From: Erythrobacter longus
Lineage (GTDB): Bacteria; Pseudomonadota; Alphaproteobacteria; Sphingomonadales; Sphingomonadaceae
DNA length: 64,000 bases
Direction of reading: 5' to 3'
NCBI RefSeq assembly: GCF_000715015.1
Contig: NZ_JMIW01000003.1
Location: 1-64,000, forward strand
Shown: piece after piece, positions 1 through 8,453 of the stretch
Position numbering within the stretch: position 1 is the first letter of the stretch
Layout: each line of letters starts with the position of its first letter
Program-made: the position numbers and the translations under genes
The notes under the pieces: model-generated
Seen by the model: only the letters and a program-made list of their open reading frames with translations
What the model was told of the DNA's origin: nothing
Database searches by the model: none

Positions 1-65
1 CTCCTCAACATGAAGTCTTGAATCAGAACTCGGCCCCTTTGGGAACCCCTTTTTGTCAACACGCC

Positions 66-473
66 CTAAGCGGTCTGCTTGAAAGATGTTGACGACGCAG
101 AAACCAGAGATGCGATTGCTTGTTCTAAGGCTTTCTTCGCTTCTGGCGTAAGTTCTACGTAGCGCATTCGGTTGTCGCTTTCGTGAGGTATCCGCATCAG
201 CGCACCGTAATTCTCAAGAAGTTCGATATACCTTAGGGTCGTCGTGGGTGCGATGCCATCCAACAGCCCGAGCATAGAAACCGTCAATCGCGTCCCTGTT
301 TTTTCGGCTTCAAACAGCTCGAGCAAAATCGAAACTTCTGGTCTTAAAGAGCAGGGCAGCTCCAATGTGCTGGCGATTGCTCCAGCGAATTGTTTGAAAC
401 AGCGAAGGTCGTTGACGATTGTATCGTTTCGAAAGCAAGCATTGCCGGGGTGAGTTTGCCTGAAATATCGCAT
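66..473 (-). CDS. MarR-like winged-helix transcriptional regulator
   Basis: The product is a 135-residue protein with a predicted winged-helix DNA-binding fold. Residues 60-110 read as a MarR-type helix-turn-helix and wing, with TTTLRYIELLENYGAL as the recognition-helix region and a basic charged wing around ESDNRMRYVELT. The ATG at 473 is preceded by GGAG about seven bases upstream, so this start is well supported. It is divergent to a LuxR-type regulator, and a long palindrome lies between the two genes, so mutual or self regulation is plausible. The ligand is unknown. Family assignment is from motif reading only; fold confidence is good and function beyond DNA binding is unknown. Confidence 0.7.
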   Translation of the reverse strand: MRYFRQTHPGNACFRNDTIVNDLRCFKQFAGAIASTLELPCSLRPEVSILLELFEAEKTGTRLTVSMLGLLDGIAPTTTLRYIELLENYGALMRIPHESDNRMRYVELTPEAKKALEQAIASLVSASSTSFKQTA

Positions 474-523
474 TAAGTCGCTCCTAACGATCTGTTCGAG
501 GTTCTACTTAACGGAATCCACTT

Positions 524-557
524 ATGTCATGTCCCGTGACTGCGGGACTAGTGACAT
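524..557. promoter_or_regulatory. Palindromic operator candidate between MarR-like and LuxR-like genes
   Basis: Nested inverted repeats are seen directly: outer arms ATGTCA and TGACAT, inner arms GTCCCG and CGGGAC around a 6-base centre. The inner 18 bp have the size and symmetry of lux-box sites bound by LuxR-family dimers. The position, 50 bases from the MarR start and about 100 from the LuxR start, fits a shared operator. Assignment to either regulator is inference. Confidence 0.5.
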
Positions 558-653
558 TACCTAGTCAAGCATGGTCGGTCTGACTTTTGAGAAGGAGCCC
601 ACGCGGGCAAGCGTGATGCTCGTTTGTTAACCCTTGGCCTGGAGGCGCGCAAC

Positions 654-1403
654 TTGACTGAGACAAAAAGTAGTGGGGATGATCATTGCTCAAGCGATAA
701 GGAGGCAAGCGAGAGCGAAGGGCCAATCGCGCTGAGTCGGCGCCTTCTCAGGGTCGCCCGGTCAAGAGGTGTTATTTCCCTTGTTTATCATTATTCGCAC
801 AGGTTCTCGGCATTCCGCTCCAATCTTCCTTACCTTCATTTCGAAACAGGCAAAGTAACAGCACGCCAAGATGTACCGCCCGAGCATGCAGAGGTTCTTA
901 CTCGGTGTCACGACTTCATACTCGATCAGGGCAAACCCATCGTCCTTTCAGAATTCTTGCCCGCCTTCGCAGCAGCAGAGCCCGAGTTGACCGAGCAGAT
1001 TATCACTGAAGCCAACAAAATGGGCGTCTATGACCAGTACATGGTTCCCGTCTTTGGGCCTCACGATGTAAATGGAGTGATCGCTTTCGGCTTTGGCGAC
1101 CAAATCTCTCCGGAAGACAAACGTACGAAGCAAGAACTTGAGGCTGTAGCCACAGCTCATCATAACAGTCTCGTCCGCTACTTTGGCAAACGCACCGACG
1201 ATGTCGACTTATCGGCTCGCGAAAACGAAGTTCTGACCTGGATCGCTAGGGGTAAATCCAAGGGCGAGATATCCACCATTTTAGGCATCAGCCCCGGTTC
1301 AGTGGACACCTACACAAGGCGCATATTCGAAAAGATGGGGGTTCATGACAGAGTTTCTGCTGCGGTAGCGGGTGTAACAATGGGTCTTGTAAAACCAGAC
1401 TGA
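654..1403 (+). CDS. LuxR-family regulator with autoinducer-binding-like domain
   Basis: This 249-residue protein has an N-terminal ligand-binding region of the autoinducer/GAF-like type (about residues 20-165) and a C-terminal LuxR helix-turn-helix beginning LSARENEVLTWIARGKSKGE and ending near IFEKMGVHDR. The TTG at 654 is chosen because GGAGG lies eight bases upstream at 641; a longer frame opens at a TTG at 624 without such a site. No luxI-type synthase lies in the window, so it would be a LuxR solo. It may respond to an acyl-homoserine lactone or another signal. It diverges from a MarR-like gene across a palindrome. The DNA-binding domain is clear; ligand class is inferred. Confidence 0.8.
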   Translation: MTETKSSGDDHCSSDKEASESEGPIALSRRLLRVARSRGVISLVYHYSHRFSAFRSNLPYLHFETGKVTARQDVPPEHAEVLTRCHDFILDQGKPIVLSEFLPAFAAAEPELTEQIITEANKMGVYDQYMVPVFGPHDVNGVIAFGFGDQISPEDKRTKQELEAVATAHHNSLVRYFGKRTDDVDLSARENEVLTWIARGKSKGEISTILGISPGSVDTYTRRIFEKMGVHDRVSAAVAGVTMGLVKPD

Positions 1404-1830
1404 GCGACGCAAGCGCTTAGCTTCAGGTTTCTAGATACGCGGCCCAAGGATGGCACCAAGTTAGCTAAAGCTGGTCACCCGCGTCCGTAGTAAGCCATGA
1501 CGAAATCCGACCTATGTGCTCCGGACTCAATGAAACTGAGCCGAAATAGACTGATGGCTCAGTGCTTTCAGCTCGTTAAACGTAAACAGTCCACTCCCAC
1601 CTCAGAAGCGGACATTGATGGCACTGCACAGCAGCTCCAATAACAGCCGCAAGTATGGTTATAGCTGATGTCGCCTTATGAAGCCGAACTGAAGCAAAGC
1701 ACTTTCGCCTAGAAACAAAAACCAGACAACGTGAACGCACTTTGGGTTCTCTGTGGTTTGGGATAGGGCATAGATTGAACCTAGGGGCTAAGCCTTGGCA
1801 AATACCCATATCCCGAAAATCAATCCTCAA
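1404..1830. other. Gene-free stretch upstream of the tRNA fragment
   Basis: No convincing coding region is seen. The reading frames here lack a recognisable domain and good ribosome binding sites. No tRNA 5' half (acceptor strand, D-arm) precedes the tRNA-Thr 3' fragment that begins at 1831. Confidence 0.5.
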
Positions 1831-1876
1831 TTCGTAATGATGGGGGTCACAGGTTCGAATCCTGTAAGCGGCACCA
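1831..1876 (+). repeat. 3' half of a tRNA-Thr (CGT) as a probable attachment site
   Basis: The sequence runs from an anticodon loop TTCGTAA through a T-arm (ACAGG, TTCGAAT, CCTGT) to an acceptor 3' strand AAGCGGC followed by A and CCA. This is the 3' part of a tRNA whose 5' acceptor strand would be GCCGCTT, as in tRNA-Thr. The anticodon stem 3' strand TGATG does not pair fully with the upstream CTCAA, and no D-arm or acceptor partner exists, so the gene is truncated. Tyrosine-recombinase elements regenerate or duplicate tRNA 3' ends, and an integrase gene starts 160 bases downstream. Hence it is read as an att repeat rather than a working tRNA. Confidence 0.75.
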
Positions 1877-2037
1877 GAGCTTCTTCCTAAATCGTCCCGG
1901 AACCGTTGATTTTCAGCGGTTTTTTGGGGTATAACTTTTCGATGCTCCCGCTTTGTCCCGCGCCATGCCCCCACGTCTATCACCATTTGGAGGCATGAAA
2001 GGGGGCATAACGCCAGCCAGAAAGGTCATGCCCCCAA

Positions 2038-3248
2038 ATGCCGATCTTAGCTCAGGAAATCCGTAGGTTACGCCCGAAAAGCGTGTCATTTCGGAAAACC
2101 GACTCAAAAGGCCTCTATCTGGAGGTGTTTCCGAACGGTTCGAAGCTCTGGCGATACAAGTTTCGCATAGCCGGGAGGGAAAAGCGGATGGCACTGGGAG
2201 CTTGGCCAGACATCTCCCTCGCCGATGCGCGCAAGCGCAGGGATGTCGCGCGGCTGAAAGTTCTCGACGGAATCGATCCCACTCTAGAGCGAAAACGGAA
2301 GAAGCGTCTGGCGCGCAAGAACGCCGGGAACAGGTTCAAGAGCGTCGCCGAAGACTTCATCAAAGTGCGCATCAGCGGGAAGGCAGAATCAACCATCCGC
2401 AAAGCGCGCTGGTATGTCTCGCTACTTGAGCCCGACTTTGGGCGGCGCCCGATCAATGACTCCGAGCCGGTCGAGGTGCGCGAAGCCTTCAAGAAAATTG
2501 AACGCAGAGGACACCGCGAAAGCGCCAATCGGACCCGAGCCTTGGCAAGCAGGGTGTTCCGACACGGGATCGCCTGTTCGCTTTGCAAGAGCGACCCTGC
2601 AGCCCACTTGGGCGATGCCTTGGCCACCCCGATCGTGACCCATCGTGCGGCCATCCTTGACCCCGACGAGTTTGGTCAGTTGCTGCGCGACATCGACGAG
2701 TTCACCGGTACCCCTCTGGTGTGGATTGCCATGCAGATATTACCTCACATCATGACCCGACCTGGCGAAATGCGGATGGGGCAGTGGTCCGAGATCGATT
2801 GGGGCCAAAGGATCTGGAACATCCCCGCCGAACGGACGAAGTTGAGGCGGCTTCATGCTGTGCCTTTGTCGGATCAAGTGGTGCTATTGCTACGTGAGCT
2901 GCACTGCCACACCAGCGGCTTCGAGAAGATGTTCCCCGCCCAGCAGTCGCACCTGAAGTACATGAGTGATAACTCGATCAATCAGGCCTGCGCCGGATGG
3001 GCTACGGTCCCGACGTGGTGACCGCGCACGGCTTCCGATCGACCGTCTCAACGTTCTTGAACGAGAGCGGTAAGTGGCACCCCGACGCGATTGAGCGAGC
3101 ACTCGCGCACGGCGACAGCAATGCGATCCGAGGCATCTACAATCGCGGCAACTACTGGGAAGAGCGAGTGCAGATGGCGCAGTGGTGGAGTGACTATTTG
3201 GATGAGCTAAAGGCGGGAAGTGAAGTGCTGCGATTCCAAGCTAGGTGA
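2038..3248 (+). pseudogene. int: P4-type tyrosine site-specific integrase, frameshifted
   Basis: The first frame (2038-3021) holds the N-terminal arm-binding domain (LYLEVFPNGSKLWRYKFR) and the first catalytic box (RPGEMR...W). The second frame (overlapping from 2997) continues with VTAHGFRSTVSTFLNE (H-x-x-R box) and ends with the tyrosine region IYNRGNYWEERVQMAQWW. Inserting one C at 2987-2988 restores a continuous ALRRMGYGPD reading across the break, so a single-base deletion explains the split. All catalytic residues are present across the two frames. It lies just downstream of a tRNA-Thr 3' fragment, the usual place for such integrases. Either the element is immobilised or a base was miscalled. 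Family identity is secure. Confidence 0.88.
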
Positions 3249-3423
3249 GAGCGTGGCTACATCACTGACCGTTCGCTTGGGCTGCCCCAACGCTCGCAAG
3301 GGCATAATCGTTTGATCTTCACACTAGAATCTCACCGAAACAGGTTTCTCCAACCGACTTTCTAAGATAGACAACTTACCAAATTTCAACGCGAAAGCTC
3401 CGGGGGCAGTTGCAAAGTTGGTC

Positions 3424-3957
3424 ATGAAATCAGGGATTCGCGATAATCGTAGTCGAGGTACGGCGGCTAGCTTTCTTCAAGAGAAGGCCAATGTTGGGAG
3501 CGAGCTTTCGGTAGTCTCTGCCTATTTCGCGAGCTTTGCCTATGCTCGACTATCCGATACGTTGAATAAGATTGGTGGCCTTCGTTTTTTGTTCGGCGAA
3601 CCGCGCTTCATTGACAGCGTCGAAGGCGAAAATCTCTGTCCGCCCGCATTTTCGCTTGATGAGGATGGTCTGGCATTGACTGATGGACTGCGCCAGTCTG
3701 GTGCAGCCATCCAATGTGCAAATTGGATCAGACAGAAGGCAGAAATTCGTTCGATCAAACGCGCCGGGCTCATGCATGGTAAGCTGTACCACGTGCACGA
3801 TGGCAAGCGCGATCATGCACTAGTTGGAAGCTCAAATTTCACGATCAAAGGTTTGGGTCTCACTGACGAGCCAAATATCGAATTGAACCTCGTTGTTGAT
3901 TCTGACCGTGACCGTGATGATCTATTGCACCTCATCGTTGCGGCGATGACTATATAG
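3424..3957 (+). pseudogene. PLD-domain protein, C-terminally truncated
   Basis: The 177-residue product has a phospholipase-D-like fold with one HKD-type motif: HGKLYH, an acidic residue, then GSSNF about 12 residues later. Proteins that begin this way are usually the N-terminus of long helicase- or nuclease-associated PLD proteins, including SNF2-type defence or repair enzymes; here the frame stops soon after the HKD motif and nothing downstream continues it in another frame. The gene is therefore probably a remnant left at an island boundary. A short intact stand-alone PLD nuclease is the alternative, but those normally dimerise with a longer second half. Start: ATG at 3424; no strong ribosome binding site is seen. 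Confidence 0.55.
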
Positions 3958-4274
3958 AATCAGAGCCAGACTCCTGATGCATGCGCATTCTTGAGAAAAA
4001 ATCTCTCTGGCGTCTTTCAGATAGCGAAAGTCTCGCTCCGGTGCTTTTGAGGAAATGGGTCCCTGCCTTACGGAGCCTCATTCCTTGCAGGTGCTTGAGA
4101 CATTCCCTGCTCAGCCTTCAAAAATTCCCTGCTCGGCTCGGCAGGGAAACTCGCGGCTGACACTGGTCCGGCGACAACTGCGTCGCGCACCAGCACTTTC
4201 CCGGATTTTAGACTCATGGCGGCCAGCGTTCGATTGCGCACCGCCGCTTCTGATCCGCTACGCGATAACGCCGC
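3958..4274. other. Gene-free stretch between island remnant and porin
   Basis: No supported gene. A 77-residue frame at 4055-4288 has no recognisable motif and runs into the tandem repeat. This is a plausible island edge, but no second copy of the tRNA 3' end was found here. Confidence 0.4.
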
Positions 4275-4338
4275 GCAGCAGGGCCTAGAAGCAGCGGGGC
4301 CTAGAAGCAGCGGGGCTTAGAAGCAGCAGGGCTTAGAA
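4275..4338. repeat. Four tandem 16-bp repeats over the porin stop codon
   Basis: Four consecutive 16-bp units of the form GCAGCRGGGCYTAGAA begin at 4275, 4291, 4307 and 4323. Read on the minus strand each unit contains TTC followed by TAA or TAG, that is, the last sense codon and stop of the porin gene. The true porin stop lies in the last unit (4333-4335). The array therefore arose by duplicating the gene's 3' end. Confidence 0.9.
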
Positions 4339-5742
4339 ATTATACTTGGTCGAAAACTGTACGCGCTGAAGGTTGCCGTTGCGGCCATCTTCGAGTGTGC
4401 GCTCTGCATACATCAGTTCAATACCGATATCGAGCGGTGGAACCGGCGACCAGATGGCATTGGCAAAGGCGTTCCAGCTTTCATCTGTGACTTGATCTGT
4501 GGTCAAAAGAACAGGGTTATCCGCCTTGAAATACGAGGCCCCTATGCTTGAGCGCACCTTGTCGCTCCAAACGCGGCGATACGCGCCAAAGCCTGAATAG
4601 GTGAAGATCGGATCGAGGTTTCCGGTTCCATCGATCGCTGCATCATTGACGATATTCAGCCCGATGTAACGACCAAGACCATCGCCGGCGGTCGCCATGA
4701 ACCTAAAGTCGTCTTTTTCGCCAACTTTGAGTTTGCCCGAAAGGCTGAGGCCATAGGCAATTGCAGAATCATCGACACCCATCAAATCGTCAGTAGAGAC
4801 GTGCAGCTGACGCAGGATTCCAGCAGCGCTAAAGTTACCCCAGTCGCCTGACCAATTGTAACGGCCCACCACATCAGGCAATTGGTCATCACCAGCGAGG
4901 ACGCGGGCACCCGTGGGTGATGTGATAGCGGTCTCAGGCTGCTCAACTGCGATCTGCAATCCGCCGTTGGTGTACCGGATAAGAGGCTGGCGGTCGAAGA
5001 CGGTTCCGGGGGTCACGCCGATAAAATCAAGGCTGTCGGGCAGCGCGCCAACGTTCTGGAACGTCGACCAAGTTTGGCCAAAGGTCCAGTTGTCATACGA
5101 AATCACCGCTTGGCGAATGCGCGGCACGAAGCTGTTCGAAATCCGTTCATTGCCGCCTTCGGTCACGTTGAAATCCAACTCGATCAGACCAGTCAGCTTG
5201 TGTTCGGCGCCAACATCGGTTTCGGTCTTGAACAAGAACCGCGTTTGGCGAGCGCTGAAATCAGTGTCGAAGCCAGAAGCCTCTCCGCCCACAGGAATAG
5301 CGACCGGGATCAGAAAATCGCGCAGGATCGAATTGTTTGGTAGCTGTCCGCCGCTGGTGCGTTGGCTGATCGCATCCAGCTTGACGTAACCGTCATAGGT
5401 GATGCGCGTTTTACCCACACTAAAGCCATCGCCTGAACCAGCGGGCGAGGATGCAACTTGCTCGGACAGCGTTTGATGATTGGATTGGAGGCGCTGAGTC
5501 GCTGCGAGAAGTTGTTCGCTCTGCTCGCGCATGGCGTCTTGCTCAGCGCGCATTGCGGCCTGCGTCTGCTCCGCCTCGCCCTGCTGCGCATCCAGCCGTT
5601 CGATCAGGCCCGTTACCAAGGCTTCTAATCGGTCGAGGCGTTCGTCAACGGATTGTTCCTGCGCAAATGCAGGGCTTGCCGTCAGGCAAGTCGCGCTCAG
5701 AAGAAGCAGCCGCAAGGGCGCTCGCAATGCCGTGGTTTTCAT
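4333..5742 (-). CDS. DcaP-like trimeric outer-membrane porin
   Basis: The 469-residue protein starts with a signal peptide (MKTTALRAPLRLLLLSATC to SPAFAQ), followed by a coiled-coil stretch at about residues 30-95 (SVDERLDRLEALVTGLIERL and onward) and a beta-barrel with the YDGYVKLDAI opening and a C-terminal aromatic KYNF typical of outer-membrane proteins. This architecture matches DcaP-type porins, which pass small organic acids. The ATG at 5742 is chosen because GGGGAGAG lies seven bases upstream; the frame also opens at a TTG at 5760. It diverges from acetyl-CoA synthetase, so uptake of a short-chain acid is a reasonable guess. Its stop codon sits in a four-copy tandem repeat. Confidence 0.82.
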   Translation of the reverse strand: MKTTALRAPLRLLLLSATCLTASPAFAQEQSVDERLDRLEALVTGLIERLDAQQGEAEQTQAAMRAEQDAMREQSEQLLAATQRLQSNHQTLSEQVASSPAGSGDGFSVGKTRITYDGYVKLDAISQRTSGGQLPNNSILRDFLIPVAIPVGGEASGFDTDFSARQTRFLFKTETDVGAEHKLTGLIELDFNVTEGGNERISNSFVPRIRQAVISYDNWTFGQTWSTFQNVGALPDSLDFIGVTPGTVFDRQPLIRYTNGGLQIAVEQPETAITSPTGARVLAGDDQLPDVVGRYNWSGDWGNFSAAGILRQLHVSTDDLMGVDDSAIAYGLSLSGKLKVGEKDDFRFMATAGDGLGRYIGLNIVNDAAIDGTGNLDPIFTYSGFGAYRRVWSDKVRSSIGASYFKADNPVLLTTDQVTDESWNAFANAIWSPVPPLDIGIELMYAERTLEDGRNGNLQRVQFSTKYNF

Positions 5743-5893
5743 AAGAGTCTCTCCCCTCAATGGCGTTGATGGGAAGATGTGCCGCTTGAGGCTTGCCAGG
5801 GATAGCTAGCGGAAAGTCGTAAGACCTTTGTCTGAGAGGCTTTGCGGCACGCCGCGCTCTATGCTGGCTTCACATCACAAGAGGAGACTCGCC
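5743..5893. promoter_or_regulatory. Divergent promoter region, porin / acetyl-CoA synthetase
   Basis: This 151-base spacer holds the promoters of two outward-facing genes. Both flanking genes have good ribosome binding sites at its edges. It is the expected target of the nearby CrbR-type response regulator, which activates acs in other bacteria; no binding site could be identified by eye. Confidence 0.45.
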
Positions 5894-7760
5894 ATGATTG
5901 AAGCCGTTGTTCGCCCGCACCCCGTCCACGAAACGCACTGTGTCGAAGAGCAATACACCGCCATGTACGAACGCTCGATCACCGATCCCACCGGCTTCTG
6001 GCTGGAGCAGGCAGAGCGGCTCGATTGGGCGGTAAAACCCGCAAAGGGCGGAGAGTGGTCTTTTGATAAAGTCGATATTCAATGGTTTGCCGATGGCTCG
6101 TTAAACCTGTGCCATAATGCGGTGGACCGCCATTTGGACAAGCGCGGGACACAAACGGCGATCATTTTTGAACCCGACGATCCCGAAACCCCATCGCGCA
6201 CGCTGACTTATAACGAGCTTCACCGTGAGGTTGTGGCCATGGCCAATGCACTGAAGCGCATGGGCGTTGTCAGAGGCGACCGGGTCACGATCTATATGCC
6301 GATGATTGTCGAAGGGCTGACCGCGATGCTGGCCTGCGCACGCATTGGCGCTGTGCACTCTGTGGTCTTTGGCGGGTTTTCGCCCGAGGCGCTCGCCGGG
6401 CGGATTGAGGATTGCAAAAGCCGCTTTGTCGTGACCGCCGATCAGGGGTTTCGCGGATCGAAAAAGGTGCCGCTTAAAGCCAATGTCGATGCCGCCTTGC
6501 AGATTGATGGCGCGGATGTCGATGCGGTTCTGGTGGTCAAGCACACCGGTGCAGACATCGAAATGCAAGAGGGGCGCGACCATTGGTTTGACGATTTGAG
6601 ATCGGACGCAGAGTGCCGATGCGAAGTGATTGGGGCAGAAGACCCATTGTTCATCCTTTACACCTCTGGCTCCACCGGCAAACCCAAGGGCGTGCTCCAC
6701 ACAACCGGCGGATACGGAGTTTGGGCGGCGACAACGTTTCACTACATCTTCGACTATAAACAAGGCGAAGTGTTCTGGTGCACGGCCGATATCGGCTGGG
6801 TCACGGGGCATTCCTACATCGTTTACGGCCCGCTTTTGAACGGGGCGACACAGGTCATCTTTGAAGGCGTGCCCAACTACCCCGACCATGGCCGTTTCTG
6901 GGATGTAGTGGACAAACACAAGGTCAATATCCTCTACACCGCGCCCACCGCGATCCGCGCCTTGATGCGTGAGGGTGATGAGTTTGTGACCGGCCGCGAC
7001 CGGTCTTCGCTGCGATTGCTGGGCAGTGTAGGTGAACCGATCAATCCCGAAGCATGGCGGTGGTATTTCGATGTCGTGGGCGAGGGGCGCTGCCCGATTA
7101 TCGACACCTGGTGGCAGACGGAAACGGGCGGCTGCATGATTACAACGCTGCCTGGCGCGCATGATATGAAGCCGGGCTCTGCCGGGCTCCCCATGTTCGG
7201 CGTTCGCCCGCAACTGGTCGATAATGAGGGCGCGATCCTTGAAGGGGCAACCGATGGCAATTTGTGCATCACCCATTCATGGCCGGGCCAGGCGCGCAGC
7301 GTTTATGGCGACCACGAACGCTTTGAGCAGACCTATTTCAGCACCTATGCTGGCAAATATTTCACTGGCGATGGATGCCGGCGCGATGAGGATGGATATT
7401 ACTGGATCACAGGCCGCGTTGATGATGTGATCAACGTCTCTGGCCACCGGATGGGCACCGCCGAGGTGGAAAGCGTATTGGTGCTCCACCCCCTCGTCGC
7501 CGAAGCCGCCGTGGTTGGCTATCCGCATGATATCAAAGGACAAGGAGCTTCGTGGCCATGTGCGCAAGGAAATCGGCCCGATTGCAACGCCCGATCATAT
7601 CCAGTTCACCGACGGCCTTCCCAAGACCCGTTCGGGCAAGATCATGCGCCGGATTTTGCGCAAGGTGGCAGAGAACGATTACGGCTCGCTTGGCGATACA
7701 TCGACGCTTGCTGACCCGAGTTTGGTTGAACGCTTGATCGAAGGGCGGCAAAACCGCTAG
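5894..7760 (+). pseudogene. acs: Acetyl-CoA synthetase, disrupted by an internal deletion
   Basis: AMP-forming acetate:CoA ligase, which makes acetyl-CoA from acetate, ATP and CoA. The first frame (to 7714) has the P-loop-like [11 protein letters not shown], the acyl-pocket WWQTETGG region and [20 protein letters not shown]. After [13 protein letters not shown] it turns to nonsense. A second frame ending at 7760 supplies the missing end, [18 protein letters not shown] and [15 protein letters not shown], with the catalytic lysine at 7638-7640. About 20 residues (IYAYVTL segment) are absent at the junction near 7538-7548, so a deletion of roughly 59 bases, not a multiple of three, is inferred. 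The 606-residue product would lack the lysine. ATG 5894 has AGAGGAGA upstream. Confidence 0.9.
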
Positions 7761-7820
7761 TTTCACCCTAAGCCTCAGGCTGGCGTTAGGACTTTGACTT
7801 GGTGCTGGGAGACGGGTTTT

Positions 7821-8453
7821 ATGAAGATAGTCATTGCCGATGATCATCCGCTGTTTCGTACAGCGCTCGTCCATGCCGTGTCCAAGGTCTGGCCAGAGGC
7901 GCAGGTTGTCGATGCCGATAGCGCTGGAAAAGCGCGCGAGGCCTTGGAAGAGGGGGCGGTAGAGGCGCTTTTGCTGGACCTGCATATGGAAGATTCCAGC
8001 GGGCTGTCGGCTTTGATGGACCTTCGGCAAGACTACCCGGCGCTCCCCATTTCCATCGTCTCTGCAAGCGAAGAGGGGCGGGTGATCGCAGCAGCGAGGC
8101 AATTGGGTGCGGCCGCCTTCATCCCCAAATCATCAAGCCTTGATGTCATGCGCGAGGCGCTTGGTGCGGTGCGCGAGGGGGATGGTTGGTTTCCCGAAGC
8201 GAATGCCGGTGATGACCAGGACCTGGCGATGCTTGCCAGCCTTACCCCTGCGCAGCGGCGCATTTTGAGCGCGATCAACAAAGGGCTCCTCAACAAACAG
8301 ATCGCCTACGAACTCGATATCAGCGAGGCGACGGTCAAGGCGCATATCACCGCGATTTTCCGCAAGCTTGGCGTGAACAACCGAACGCAGGCCGTCTTGC
8401 TCGCTGCGAAACTGGACGTGGATCAACCCGTGGCAGATTGCGCCGCGATTTGA
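7821..8453 (+). CDS. crbR: CrbR-type response regulator (NarL/LuxR family)
   Basis: A 210-residue response regulator. Residues 1-120 form a receiver domain with acidic residues DD near position 7, the phosphoacceptor aspartate near 52 in LLLDLHMED, and a conserved lysine in FIPKSSS. Residues 145-205 are a LuxR-type helix-turn-helix (LTPAQRRILSAINKGLLNKQ to ATVKAHITAIFRKLGVNNRT). ATG 7821 has GGGAGAC about eight bases upstream. It follows acs and converges on a hybrid kinase carrying a transporter domain, the arrangement of CrbS/CrbR, which controls acs in Vibrio and Pseudomonas. Its 3' end overlaps the kinase gene's 3' end by 31 bases. The gene name is by synteny and domain match, not by search. 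Confidence 0.85.
   Translation: MKIVIADDHPLFRTALVHAVSKVWPEAQVVDADSAGKAREALEEGAVEALLLDLHMEDSSGLSALMDLRQDYPALPISIVSASEEGRVIAAARQLGAAAFIPKSSSLDVMREALGAVREGDGWFPEANAGDDQDLAMLASLTPAQRRILSAINKGLLNKQIAYELDISEATVKAHITAIFRKLGVNNRTQAVLLAAKLDVDQPVADCAAI

Noticed and set aside
1831..1876. A working tRNA gene
   Set aside because: Only the anticodon loop to CCA end is present; there is no 5' acceptor strand or D-arm upstream.
1576..1986. Minus-strand frame of 136 codons across the tRNA fragment
   Set aside because: It reads through the tRNA remnant, has no family features and no ribosome site.
4055..4288. 77-codon frame upstream of the porin end
   Set aside because: No motif, and it runs into the 16-bp tandem repeats.
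6101..7276. Long minus-strand frame of 391 codons opposite acetyl-CoA synthetase
   Set aside because: It is a shadow of acs: no motif, no ribosome site, and the plus-strand protein is clearly conserved.
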